Assembly (NCBI RefSeq): GCF_000633515.1
Contig: NZ_AYMP01000049.1
Span: forward strand, 1-64,000
Direction: 5' to 3'
Origin: Morganella morganii H1r
GTDB lineage: Bacteria > Pseudomonadota > Gammaproteobacteria > Enterobacterales > Enterobacteriaceae
DNA: 64,000 bases
Shown here: piece after piece, positions 19,014 to 26,430 of the stretch
How the letters are laid out: every line of letters starts with the position of its first letter
How positions within the stretch are numbered: position 1 is the stretch's first letter
Notes under the pieces: model-generated
Told to the model about the DNA's origin: nothing
The model's database searches: none
The model's input: the letters and a program-made list of their open reading frames with translations, nothing else
Program-made: the position numbers and the translations under genes

Positions 19014-19565
19014 ATGAGTACACATCAATATCAGCAGTTAATTGAGATTTTTGATAACGAATTTTTTGCTGATTTCAATACCCGCCTGATTAAAGGCGAC
19101 GATGAGCCGATTTATCTGCCTGCAGATGATGAAGCGCCTTATAACCGTATCGTGTTTGCTCACGGCTTTTATGCCAGTGCTATCCATGAAATATCGCACT
19201 GGTGTATTGCCGGGAAAGAGCGCAGAAAGCAGGTGGATTTTGGTTACTGGTACTGTCCGGACGGCCGGGATGCACAAACGCAGTCAGAATTTGAGGTTGT
19301 CGAAATAAAACCACAGGCGCTGGACTGGTTATTTTGTCAGGCTGCCGGTTATCCGTTTAACGTCAGTTGTGACAACCTTGACGGTGATTTCGAGCCTGAT
19401 CGCATCAAATTCCGGCAAATTGTCCACGGGCAGGTGATGGAGTATCTGGCGCAGAACTCAATACCCCCGCGTGCAGCAAGGTTTATTAATGCCCTGCAAT
19501 CGTTCTACAATACGCCGCCGCTGACTGCGGACCAATTTCCATGGCCGGAAGATCCGTTTGCCTGA
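19014..19565 (+). CDS. epmC: EpmC, elongation factor P hydroxylase
   Basis: A 183-residue protein matching E. coli YfcM/EpmC. The HEISH motif at residues 58-62 supplies likely metal-binding histidines. Other conserved parts are QVDFGYWYCPDGRDAQTQSEFE and CDNLDGDFEPDRIKF. EpmC hydroxylates the beta-lysylated lysine of elongation factor P, the final step of that modification. Its partners epmA and epmB are not in the window. The ribosome-binding site is weak, so translation may depend on yfcA, 25 bases upstream. Confidence 0.93.
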   Translation: MSTHQYQQLIEIFDNEFFADFNTRLIKGDDEPIYLPADDEAPYNRIVFAHGFYASAIHEISHWCIAGKERRKQVDFGYWYCPDGRDAQTQSEFEVVEIKPQALDWLFCQAAGYPFNVSCDNLDGDFEPDRIKFRQIVHGQVMEYLAQNSIPPRAARFINALQSFYNTPPLTADQFPWPEDPFA

Positions 19566-19601
19566 CAAACGATTCCGGTGACTGAACTTTAAGGAACAAA
19601 C

Positions 19602-19883
19602 ATGCTTGCGGATTATGAAACGCGTATCCTCGCCCAGATTGATGACATGGTCGAACATGCCACTGATGATGAACTGTTTGCGGGTGGCTATCTGCAGGGG
19701 CATCTGACCCTGGCGGTGGCAGAACTGGAACAGTCGGGTGATCACTCTGTTGAGGCGCTTCACAACCGGGTGGAGGAGAGTATCCGTCAGGCAATCAGTG
19801 CCGGGGAACTGACACCACCGGATCAGGTGCTGGTGCTGGAAACCTGGAAACGCCTGCTGCAAACCGCGCAGGAGCAGGAATGA
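19602..19883 (+). CDS. yfcL: YfcL family protein
   Basis: A 93-residue acidic, helical cytosolic protein of unknown function. It matches E. coli YfcL in YETRILAQIDDMVEHATDDELFAGGYLQGHLTLAVAELE and in the C-terminal ISAGELTPPDQVLVLETW. AAGGA precedes the ATG. Its stop codon overlaps the start of the next gene (ATGA), so the two are translationally coupled. Confidence 0.92.
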   Translation: MLADYETRILAQIDDMVEHATDDELFAGGYLQGHLTLAVAELEQSGDHSVEALHNRVEESIRQAISAGELTPPDQVLVLETWKRLLQTAQEQE

Positions 19884-20407
19884 CAGCCAAACCGCAATAC
19901 CGTATCCGCCGGGCCCGTCCGGCGGATGCCGCATTGCTGCCGGCTGTTGAATCCTCTGCCGGTGCGTTATTTGCGACAGTACCGGGCTATGAATGGATAG
20001 CGCGCAGTGAAGGCCATTCCGAAACGGCATTCCGCAATTATATCGCCAACGGTAATGCCTGGGTGGCGGCGGACAGTCAGGATCAGCCGGCCGGGTTTGT
20101 GCTGGTGTCTAATCTCGGTACCGGGCTGCATATTGATGAGCTTTCTGTCTCTGCGGCGCATCAGCGTCAGGGGCTGGGGCGTCAGCTGATTGAGCGGGTG
20201 CGGAATGTGGCGATTGCACGCGGCTGCGCGGCGGTTACGCTGACGACATTCCGTGATGTGGCCTGGAACCGGCCTTATTATGAGCATCTTGGTTTTGAGG
20301 TGTGCGATGTTTCCCGCGCACCGGCACTTGAGGCTGTTATGCTGAAAGAGGCAGAATACGGGCTGCAATTCTGTGATCGCTGTTCCATGATTTACCGGAT
20401 TTTCTGA
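19880..20407 (+). CDS. GNAT family N-acetyltransferase
   Basis: A 175-residue GNAT fold protein. The acetyl-CoA pyrophosphate loop is HQRQGLGRQLIERV at about residues 94-107 and follows the beta-strand LHIDELSVS. The late WNRPYYEHLGFEV motif is also typical. The substrate is unknown; small molecules (for example polyamine-like or antibiotic amines) and protein N-termini are all possible for this subfamily. It overlaps yfcL by four bases and ends the transcription unit at a strong terminator. I do not know a counterpart at this place in E. coli. Confidence 0.85.
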   Translation: MTAKPQYRIRRARPADAALLPAVESSAGALFATVPGYEWIARSEGHSETAFRNYIANGNAWVAADSQDQPAGFVLVSNLGTGLHIDELSVSAAHQRQGLGRQLIERVRNVAIARGCAAVTLTTFRDVAWNRPYYEHLGFEVCDVSRAPALEAVMLKEAEYGLQFCDRCSMIYRIF

Positions 20408-20796
20408 AAAAGTGAAATATTTGAAGTAATGAGGAATGGCCGCACTAATATGCGGCCTTTTTTATTTATGATGGATTAAGTATCTGACTATTAAGATGTG
20501 AACAGATAATAATAAAAGAACTTGTGATTGTTACATTAACGGCGAAAATAGTGCCGTTTTTCATGTCTCAGCGCTGAGTTTTGTACCAGATTATAGATTT
20601 TTCTGCTCAACAGAATGATTTTTAATCGTTTTCCGTATATACAATATGATGCTTATTTCTGAGATTGCCGTCTCTTTTGTTGCGTAAAAGTCAATGGCTA
20701 CGTAGATATGTTGATTAAATAGCATAAACTATTAACTTGCTATTAACATTTATTGTGTCAGAATGTGTCTGTCCCCACAAAACACAGGTATTGATT
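20408..20796. other. 389-base AT-rich intergenic region
   Basis: It holds a terminator at its left end (20438-20465). The remainder is AT-rich with no supported gene and presumably carries the promoter of the small membrane protein that starts at 20797. Confidence 0.5.
20438..20465 (+). terminator. Terminator after the GNAT gene
   Basis: GGCCGCA and TGCGGCC form a 7-bp stem with loop CTAATA, followed by a run of T. Confidence 0.9.
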
Positions 20797-21060
20797 ATGT
20801 TTGAATTACAACCGAAAAACACGGCACAACAGGCTGTGACTATTTACACGAAGATAGCGGTTGCGGCGGTGGTCTTGCTGGCACTGTTATTTTCTTTCTG
20901 GTTTAAACTTGACGGAATGAGCATCATTGAAAGAGCAGTTCCATCCATCGGTATGATTTTATTTACCGGATTAATAATATTTAATGCCAAACGGGAATTA
21001 GATTCACTGTACCGTTCAGAGGATAAATGCGCGCAAAGCGTGGTTGCTCTGAACGCCTGA
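20797..21060 (+). CDS. Small two-helix membrane protein, unknown function
   Basis: An 87-residue protein starting MFELQPKNTAQQAV. I chose the ATG at 20797 because CACAGG precedes it and because upstream codons give no conserved sequence. Two hydrophobic segments are clear: about residues 22-38 (IAVAAVVLLALLFSFWF) and 47-63 (AVPSIGMILFTGLIIFN). A charged C-terminal tail with KRELDSLYRSED follows. I do not recognise the family. It stands alone with its own terminator, and convergent to the glutaminase gene. Confidence 0.65.
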   Translation: MFELQPKNTAQQAVTIYTKIAVAAVVLLALLFSFWFKLDGMSIIERAVPSIGMILFTGLIIFNAKRELDSLYRSEDKCAQSVVALNA

Positions 21061-21113
21061 CAGAAACAGGATCGCGTCACGCGGACTGATAAATATAAAG
21101 AAGTGACGATCAC

Positions 21114-21145
21114 GGATCATCAGCGATGCTGATGATCCTTTTTTA
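21114..21145. terminator. Strong terminator between the small membrane protein and glsA
   Basis: GGATCATCAGC and GCTGATGATCC pair perfectly over 11 bp around GAT, followed by a T run. It terminates the plus-strand gene and may also stop glsA transcripts. Confidence 0.92.
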
Positions 21146-21152
21146 TGTCACA

Positions 21153-22160
21153 TTACTGATACAAGTCAGCGCCGGTTTCCTGGGCAATATAGCGGATAGC
21201 CGCCTGTGCCCTGACACTGTTGCCTGCTTTATCCAGCGGCGGTGAATAAACAGCCACGGCGTATTTGCCCGGAACCACGGCCAGAATACCGCCACCGACA
21301 CCACTTTTCGCCGGAATACCGACCTGATATAACCAGGTACCGGAACCATCATACAGTCCTGCAATCGCCATCTCGGCCAGAACTTTGCCGGTATTCTCTG
21401 CGCTCAGTAACTGTTTGCCGCTGTACGGGGATTTCCCGTGATTAGCCAGTACCGCCCCCATTTTAGCCAGATCAACAGTGGTGGCATCGACAGAACACTG
21501 ACGTGTATAGAGATCAACCGCCTCATCCGGATTGCTGTATAACATGCCGTAAGACTGCATCAGCCGCGCCAGTGCCTGATTGTGCTGATTGGTTTCGGAT
21601 TCAGAGCGGTACACTTCATCATTCACCGTCAGTTTTGTATCGGCGTAAGCTTCCATGTTCTCCATAATCTGCTGCCAGCGGTCATCCGGGTTTTTGGCCC
21701 TGATCAGGCTGACGGCGCTGATAGCGCCTGCATTAACCAGCGGATTTTGCGGGCGATCCGGTCTCAGTTCAATCGCCAGCCCGGAGTTAAACGGCAACCC
21801 GGTGGCATTGGCCCCCAGTTTCTCCAGAACCACCTCTGAACCCTGCTGATCCATCACCAGCGCCAGGGTAAAGACTTTTGACAGCGATTCCAGCGGGAAC
21901 AGCTTATCTTTATCCCCGGCGCTGTAGATTTTGCCGTCTACCGTGGCAATCACAACGGCGTAATTATCGGCGCTGTATTTGGCGAGCGCCGGAATATAAT
22001 CCGCCACGTCACCGGCTTTTTCGCTTTTGAATTTCTGATACGCCTGCTCAGCAATCGTATCGTAGCGAACACTATTATCGGGAATATTATTGTTCTTTGC
22101 GTAGGCAGAGGTAAAACAAAACAGCGAAAAGGTCAGGGCGATAATTATTTTATTCTTCAT
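21153..22160 (-). CDS. glsA: Exported glutaminase (serine-dependent glutaminase family)
   Basis: A 335-residue protein of the beta-lactamase-like glutaminase family that hydrolyses glutamine to glutamate and ammonia. The nucleophile motif is S92-L-S-K95 (LFPLESLSKVFTLALVMDQQG). Other signatures are GLPFNSGLAIEL, PQNPLVNAGAISAVSL, YSNPDEAVDLYTRQCSV and PAKSGVGGGILAVVPGK. It begins with an evident Sec signal peptide, MKNKIIIALTFSLFCFTSAYA, so the mature enzyme should be periplasmic; E. coli YbaS and YneH lack such a peptide. The family is about 310 residues without the signal. It lies downstream of mnmC, at a place where I know no glutaminase in E. coli. The gene symbol follows family use. Confidence 0.88.
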   Translation of the reverse strand: MKNKIIIALTFSLFCFTSAYAKNNNIPDNSVRYDTIAEQAYQKFKSEKAGDVADYIPALAKYSADNYAVVIATVDGKIYSAGDKDKLFPLESLSKVFTLALVMDQQGSEVVLEKLGANATGLPFNSGLAIELRPDRPQNPLVNAGAISAVSLIRAKNPDDRWQQIMENMEAYADTKLTVNDEVYRSESETNQHNQALARLMQSYGMLYSNPDEAVDLYTRQCSVDATTVDLAKMGAVLANHGKSPYSGKQLLSAENTGKVLAEMAIAGLYDGSGTWLYQVGIPAKSGVGGGILAVVPGKYAVAVYSPPLDKAGNSVRAQAAIRYIAQETGADLYQ

Positions 22161-22375
22161 AATCTTCTCCGGTTATTATTTCCGGATGAAGCGTATAGGT
22201 GTACTGACTTTTCTGTAAATTGATCATTGGGCAAGAGAAATTGCCGCTGGCAGGCGAACTGAGCCGGTTTTTGTGAGAATGAACACAAAATGGCCCGGGT
22301 TTGTGGCGGCGATCAATAAAGTCTGCTGATGAAATTTTATTTCACCGGCGGAAAAAATATCAATAATGTGATGAA

Positions 22376-22394
22376 GACCGGCAGGTGGCCGGTC
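22376..22394 (-). terminator. Weak hairpin after mnmC
   Basis: GACCGGC and GCCGGTC pair around a 5-base loop just after the mnmC stop. On the minus strand it is followed by TTCATC, so the T tract is poor. Confidence 0.35.
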
Positions 22395-22403
22395 AGAAGC
22401 GGA

Positions 22404-24431
22404 TCAGGATTTTTGCGGCAGCGGACGGCCTTTCAGCAATTTGCGGACATGGAAACGGGCGGGATGAATGGCCGCCAGTGTGTCATCATCCAGCGGAAGC
22501 GCCTCACCGAAAATTTGTGCTGCCAGCACTTCAGCCGCCAGCGGGGCGGTGCATAATCCGCGTGAGCCGAGTGCGGCCAGCAAAAACAGCTGAGGCAGAT
22601 GCGGAACGCTGCATACGGTTTCCGGGGACGATTTTTGTTCATCCAGATGCGCATAATGCGCTGTTAATGCTGTAAAATCAGGAACATTTCCGGCCAGAGG
22701 CAGGTGATCACGTAATGTGCAGCGGATCCCCTGACGGGACTCTCCGGTGCTGATATCCACCATCTCCGGCCAGCTGACATCCGGCAGTGAGGTGAGCAGC
22801 CGCTGTTTGTTGGCGGTTTGTTCCTCTTCGCGGTATTCCGTGCCCGAATCATTGCGCTGGTGGCTGGCACCAATACAGTGCAGACCGTCAGCCGGATTCA
22901 CCGGGGTCAGATAACCTTCATAACACAGCACTTTTCTCAGCCCGGCAATCGCCGGTACCGACGGCACATGGCTGACCTGGCCGCGCACCGGGGTAACCGG
23001 CAGCGGGGCGGTCTGCGGGAACTGCGTGATACAGTGGCCGTTTGCCAGCACCACCACATCCGCCTCTGCCGTACTGTTATCCGCAAAACGGAGTTGCCAG
23101 CCCTGTTCTGCCGGGATCAGCGCTTTCACCTCACAGTTTAAATGCAGTTGAAGTCCTTCTTTCTGTGCCAGCGCTGCGGTATTGCGTACCAGTTCCTGCG
23201 GGCAGAGCCAGCCGCCCTGCGGATAGTGCAGGCCGTCAAAATTGACATCGGTTCCGGCAAGACCGGAAAGCTGTTCGCGTGACAGGCGCTGCACCATCTC
23301 ATCCGGCCACGCGACAGATGAAATGTTATTGATTTTTTTACTGCTTTTTTCGTGATACATCAGCTGGATCACCCCGCACCAGTCATGATCGTATTTCACG
23401 CCCTGAGCTGACAGTGCATCGTATGTACGGCGGGCAAACGGGAATGCGGCGGTAAAAAAGCGCTCAAGCGGATCATCCCGTCCGGTCAGCAGCGGATAAA
23501 GCGCGCCCTGGCGGTTGCCGGAAGCATTGAGTGCCAGAGCCGCATCCGCGCAATATAAGGAGACATCCGCACCACGGCGCAGCAGGGCGAGAGCAGAGAG
23601 AACCCCGGCGATCCCGCCGCCAATGACCGCTATCTTCTGCCGGGCGGTGGCCGGATGACGATCAAACCACGGCGTCACCGATGGTGCTGCGTCACGGTGA
23701 TTTATCCCGGCAAGGCATTCCCGCTTATGTGCAAAGCCTTTACGGCGCTCAACGGTAAATCCGGCCTGCAGCAAACCACGGCGGACAAACCCGGCGGCGG
23801 TAAAGGTGGCAAAGGTACCGCCCGGTTTTGAAAAACGAATCATCAGCTCAAACAGCGACTGCTGCCACATATCCGGATTTTTGGACGGGGCAAAACCGTC
23901 GAGAAACCAGGCATCAATCTTGTTGTCCAGCGCGTGAGTGAGGGAAGGGAGTAATTCATTGACATCACCCAGCCATAAATCGAGGGTAATTTCACCGCCG
24001 GACAGCTGAATACGGTGACAACCCGGCAGTGGCTGCGGCCACTGAGCGCACAGTTGTAAGGAGAAATCCGCAAACTCCGGCCAGTGCCGGTGAGCGGCCT
24101 GTAAATCGGCCACGGTCAGCGGGAATTTTTCAAAACTGATAAAGTGCAGACGCTTCAGCGGATGCGCGGGACTGGCTGCCCGGAACGCCAGGAAGCTCTG
24201 CCACAACGTGAGAAAATTCAGCCCGGTACCAAACCCGGTTTCTGCGACAGTACAGACCGGCGTGGTCATTTGTGCAAATCTGTCCGGAAAACCGTTTCCG
24301 TTAAGAAACACATAGCGGGTTTCCGCCAGTCCGTCATCGTTAGAAAAATAGACGTCATCAAAATGTTGCGAAACAGGTGTACCCTGTTCATTCCAGGTTA
24401 AATGTGCAGTTTCAATTGCGGTTTTTTTCAC
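22404..24431 (-). CDS. mnmC: MnmC, bifunctional tRNA mnm5s2U synthesis enzyme
   Basis: A 675-residue fusion. I choose a GTG start at 24431 (reading VKKTAIETAHLTWNEQGTPV), since E. coli MnmC begins at the same alignment point; a longer open frame upstream lacks family similarity. The N-terminal methyltransferase half has VSQHFDDVYFSNDDGLAETRYVFLNGN, TGFGTGLNFLTLWQ and the DAWFLDGFAPSKNPDMW signature. The C-terminal FAD oxidoreductase half starts near residue 262 with IAVIGGGIAGVLSALALLRRG and later contains GSRGLCTAPLAAEVLA. It converts cmnm5-uridine to nm5 and then mnm5 at the wobble base. It is divergent from fabB. Confidence 0.95.
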   Translation of the reverse strand: MKKTAIETAHLTWNEQGTPVSQHFDDVYFSNDDGLAETRYVFLNGNGFPDRFAQMTTPVCTVAETGFGTGLNFLTLWQSFLAFRAASPAHPLKRLHFISFEKFPLTVADLQAAHRHWPEFADFSLQLCAQWPQPLPGCHRIQLSGGEITLDLWLGDVNELLPSLTHALDNKIDAWFLDGFAPSKNPDMWQQSLFELMIRFSKPGGTFATFTAAGFVRRGLLQAGFTVERRKGFAHKRECLAGINHRDAAPSVTPWFDRHPATARQKIAVIGGGIAGVLSALALLRRGADVSLYCADAALALNASGNRQGALYPLLTGRDDPLERFFTAAFPFARRTYDALSAQGVKYDHDWCGVIQLMYHEKSSKKINNISSVAWPDEMVQRLSREQLSGLAGTDVNFDGLHYPQGGWLCPQELVRNTAALAQKEGLQLHLNCEVKALIPAEQGWQLRFADNSTAEADVVVLANGHCITQFPQTAPLPVTPVRGQVSHVPSVPAIAGLRKVLCYEGYLTPVNPADGLHCIGASHQRNDSGTEYREEEQTANKQRLLTSLPDVSWPEMVDISTGESRQGIRCTLRDHLPLAGNVPDFTALTAHYAHLDEQKSSPETVCSVPHLPQLFLLAALGSRGLCTAPLAAEVLAAQIFGEALPLDDDTLAAIHPARFHVRKLLKGRPLPQKS

Positions 24432-24545
24432 GTTACGGCCTGAGGGTTCTGTTCGGTTTTCCCTGATTTTACTCTGCTTTGCGCTGTACTGCCATGCCGG
24501 ATGTGACACAGCACAATATCGGTATGTAAAGATGCGAAAAAACGT

Positions 24546-24560
24546 CTGATCGGACTTGTT
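24546..24560 (+). promoter_or_regulatory. FadR activator site of fabB
   Basis: CTGATCGGACTTGTT matches CTGGTCNGACNTGTT with one mismatch. It overlaps the left side of a -35-like hexamer at 24556-24561. In E. coli FadR activates fabB from a promoter-proximal site, so the placement fits. Confidence 0.8.
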
Positions 24561-24584
24561 CAGCTTACAGGTGTAAGCTAAAGT
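24556..24584 (+). promoter_or_regulatory. fabB: fabB promoter
   Basis: TTGTTC (24556-24561) and TAAAGT (24579-24584) are spaced by 17 bases, a good sigma-70 arrangement about 45 bases before the start codon. Confidence 0.65.
24562..24579 (+). promoter_or_regulatory. FabR-like operator in the fabB promoter spacer
   Basis: AGCTTACAGGTGTAAGCT is a perfect 18-bp palindrome filling the spacer between the -35 and -10 hexamers. FabR, the TetR-type repressor of unsaturated fatty acid synthesis, binds such a palindrome in E. coli fabA and fabB promoters. The assignment is by position and symmetry. Confidence 0.8.
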
Positions 24585-24626
24585 AGCGCTAAAATCCCGT
24601 ACTACTTAAAATGACAGAGGTATTGA

Positions 24627-25841
24627 ATGAAGCGTGCAGTAATCACCGGTCTGGGGATTATCTCAAGTATCGGTAATAACCGGGAGGAAGTACTGGCTTC
24701 TTTGAGAGAAGGTCGTTCCGGGATCACATTCTCAGAAGAATTTAAAGAGATCGGCATGCGCAGCCAGGTTTGGGGTAACGTCAAACTGGACACTGCGGGT
24801 CTTATTGATCGTAAAACTGTCCGTTTCATGAGTGATGCATCTATCTATGCGTATCTTTCCATGGAACAGGCCATTGCAGACTCAGGCCTGACAGAAGAGC
24901 AGGTGTCTCACTACCGTACCGGTGTGGTTGCCGGTTCCGGCGGCGGTTCCCCGCGCACGCAGGCTATCGCGGCTGACGGCATGCGTGCCAAAGGTCTGCG
25001 TGGTGTCGGTCCTTACCTGGTGCCGCGTGCAATGGCATCCGGTGTGTCCGCAAACTTAGCGACACCGTTTAAAATCAAAGGCGTGAACTACTCTATCAGC
25101 TCTGCCTGCTCCACCTCTGCACACTGTATCGGCCACGCGGTGGAACTGATCCAGCTGGGCAAACAGGATGTGGTGTTTGCCGGCGGCGGTGAAGAACTGT
25201 GCTGGGAAATGAGCTGCGAATTTGACGCAATGGGCGCGCTGTCCACCAAATACAACGAAACACCGGACAAAGCGTCCCGTACTTATGATCAGGGCCGTGA
25301 CGGTTTCGTGATCGCAGGCGGCGGCGGTATGGTCGTGGTGGAAGAGCTGGAGCACGCGCTGGCGCGCGGCGCACATATCTACGGTGAAGTGGTCGGCTAC
25401 GGCGCGACATCTGACGGCGCGGACATGGTTGCCCCGTCCGGTGAAGGTGCGGTCCGCTGCATGCAGATGGCGATGCACGGTCTGGATACGCCGGTTGACT
25501 ACATCAACACCCACGGCACATCCACGCCGGTCGGTGATACCAAAGAGCTGGAAGCGATCCGTGAAGTCTTCGGTGACCATACCCCGGCACTGTCAGCGAC
25601 CAAAGCCATGACCGGTCACTCACTGGGTGCGGCAGGTGTTCACGAGGCTATCTACAGCCTGCTGATGCTGGAGCACGGTTTTATCGCGCCGAGCATCAAC
25701 GTGGAAAACCTCGATGAGAAAGCGGAAGGCATGGCGATTATCACCGAACCGACCGAACGCGAACTGACCACTGTGATGTCCAACAGCTTCGGCTTCGGCG
25801 GCACCAACGCCACACTGGTTATGCGCAAATATCAGAACTGA
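24627..25841 (+). CDS. fabB: FabB, beta-ketoacyl-ACP synthase I
   Basis: A 404-residue condensing enzyme (E. coli 406), needed for fatty-acid elongation and for unsaturated fatty acids. The catalytic cysteine is C161 in [19 protein letters not shown]. The two histidines lie in [20 protein letters not shown] and [18 protein letters not shown]. The C-terminal [17 protein letters not shown] is typical. The ATG is preceded by AGAGG. It is transcribed alone, opposite to mnmC, under FadR/FabR-like sites, and ends at a strong terminator. Confidence 0.98.
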   Translation: MKRAVITGLGIISSIGNNREEVLASLREGRSGITFSEEFKEIGMRSQVWGNVKLDTAGLIDRKTVRFMSDASIYAYLSMEQAIADSGLTEEQVSHYRTGVVAGSGGGSPRTQAIAADGMRAKGLRGVGPYLVPRAMASGVSANLATPFKIKGVNYSISSACSTSAHCIGHAVELIQLGKQDVVFAGGGEELCWEMSCEFDAMGALSTKYNETPDKASRTYDQGRDGFVIAGGGGMVVVEELEHALARGAHIYGEVVGYGATSDGADMVAPSGEGAVRCMQMAMHGLDTPVDYINTHGTSTPVGDTKELEAIREVFGDHTPALSATKAMTGHSLGAAGVHEAIYSLLMLEHGFIAPSINVENLDEKAEGMAIITEPTERELTTVMSNSFGFGGTNATLVMRKYQN

Positions 25842-25862
25842 TTTTGCCCTGTTGATCAGATA

Positions 25863-25895
25863 AATGCCCCGGTTTAATCACCGGGGCATTTTCTT
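25863..25895 (+). terminator. Terminator after fabB
   Basis: AATGCCCCGG and CCGGGGCATT form a 10-bp stem around TTTAATCA, followed by a T-rich stretch. Confidence 0.93.
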
Positions 25896-25959
25896 TTGCG
25901 GCAAAGTCTGTCAGGGTATAACGGTACTGTTTATCTTTTTACTGCCACAGGGGTGATGA

Positions 25960-26229
25960 ATGAAAAAGCTGACTATCGCAGAGATGACTGAGCCGCAGAA
26001 AATCCGTGTCCGCACCCGGCTGGCTCAGGAACAGAAGAAACAGGGGCGTCCGCTGACCAATGCGGAGCAGAATAAAGTCAAAGATCAGATTATCACCGAG
26101 ATTTCCAAAGAAGTGGATGCCGCTGCCGCCAAAGTCAGAGCGCAGAAAAAAAAGGATAAAATCAAACCCGGCAGCGGAACAGAAACATACAGCTGGTCAG
26201 CGAAAACCCATACGCGGGGATTACGCTGA
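25960..26229 (+). CDS. YjbD-like DUF3811 family protein
   Basis: An 89-residue, highly charged (Lys-rich) protein. It starts MKKLTIAEMTEPQKIRVRTR and ends ETYSWSAKTHTRGLR. The ends align with E. coli YjbD (ITQKEMTEREQRELKT ... ASFSWSANTSTRGRR), as does the middle GRPLTNAEQNKVKDQ. The function is unknown. GGGGTGATG precedes the ATG. The gene is alone between the fabB terminator and its own terminator; in E. coli yjbD is at a different place on the chromosome, so it has been relocated. Confidence 0.8.
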   Translation: MKKLTIAEMTEPQKIRVRTRLAQEQKKQGRPLTNAEQNKVKDQIITEISKEVDAAAAKVRAQKKKDKIKPGSGTETYSWSAKTHTRGLR

Positions 26230-26265
26230 GCCTTCCGGATAATTTACTTCCGTTTTTATTATGAT

Positions 26266-26287
26266 AACCGCCACCCGGCGGTTTTTA
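26266..26287 (+). terminator. Terminator after the DUF3811 gene
   Basis: AACCGCC and GGCGGTT pair around ACCC, followed by TTTTATA. Confidence 0.88.
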
Positions 26288-26430
26288 TATCCCGCCTTGT
26301 TGTCTTATTTTATAAGATACAGACCTGATTAATTTTAGTTTTAATAAACAACATATTCCTGAATTACAGTGAAAAACACGGCTGGGAGCCGATTTGTATT
26401 CACTGCGCATTTTTATAAAAGGAATATGTT

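Noticed and set aside
25056-25580. A 174-codon open frame opposite fabB
   Set aside because: Antisense to the active-site region of fabB; composition is not protein-like.
26288-26430. LexA (SOS) box before the bacteriocin
   Set aside because: I looked for CTGT-N8-ACAG on both strands; only half-sites such as CTGAATTACAG occur, with wrong spacing.
26288-26430. Fur box before the TonB-type bacteriocin
   Set aside because: No 19-base GATAAT-type repeat is present.
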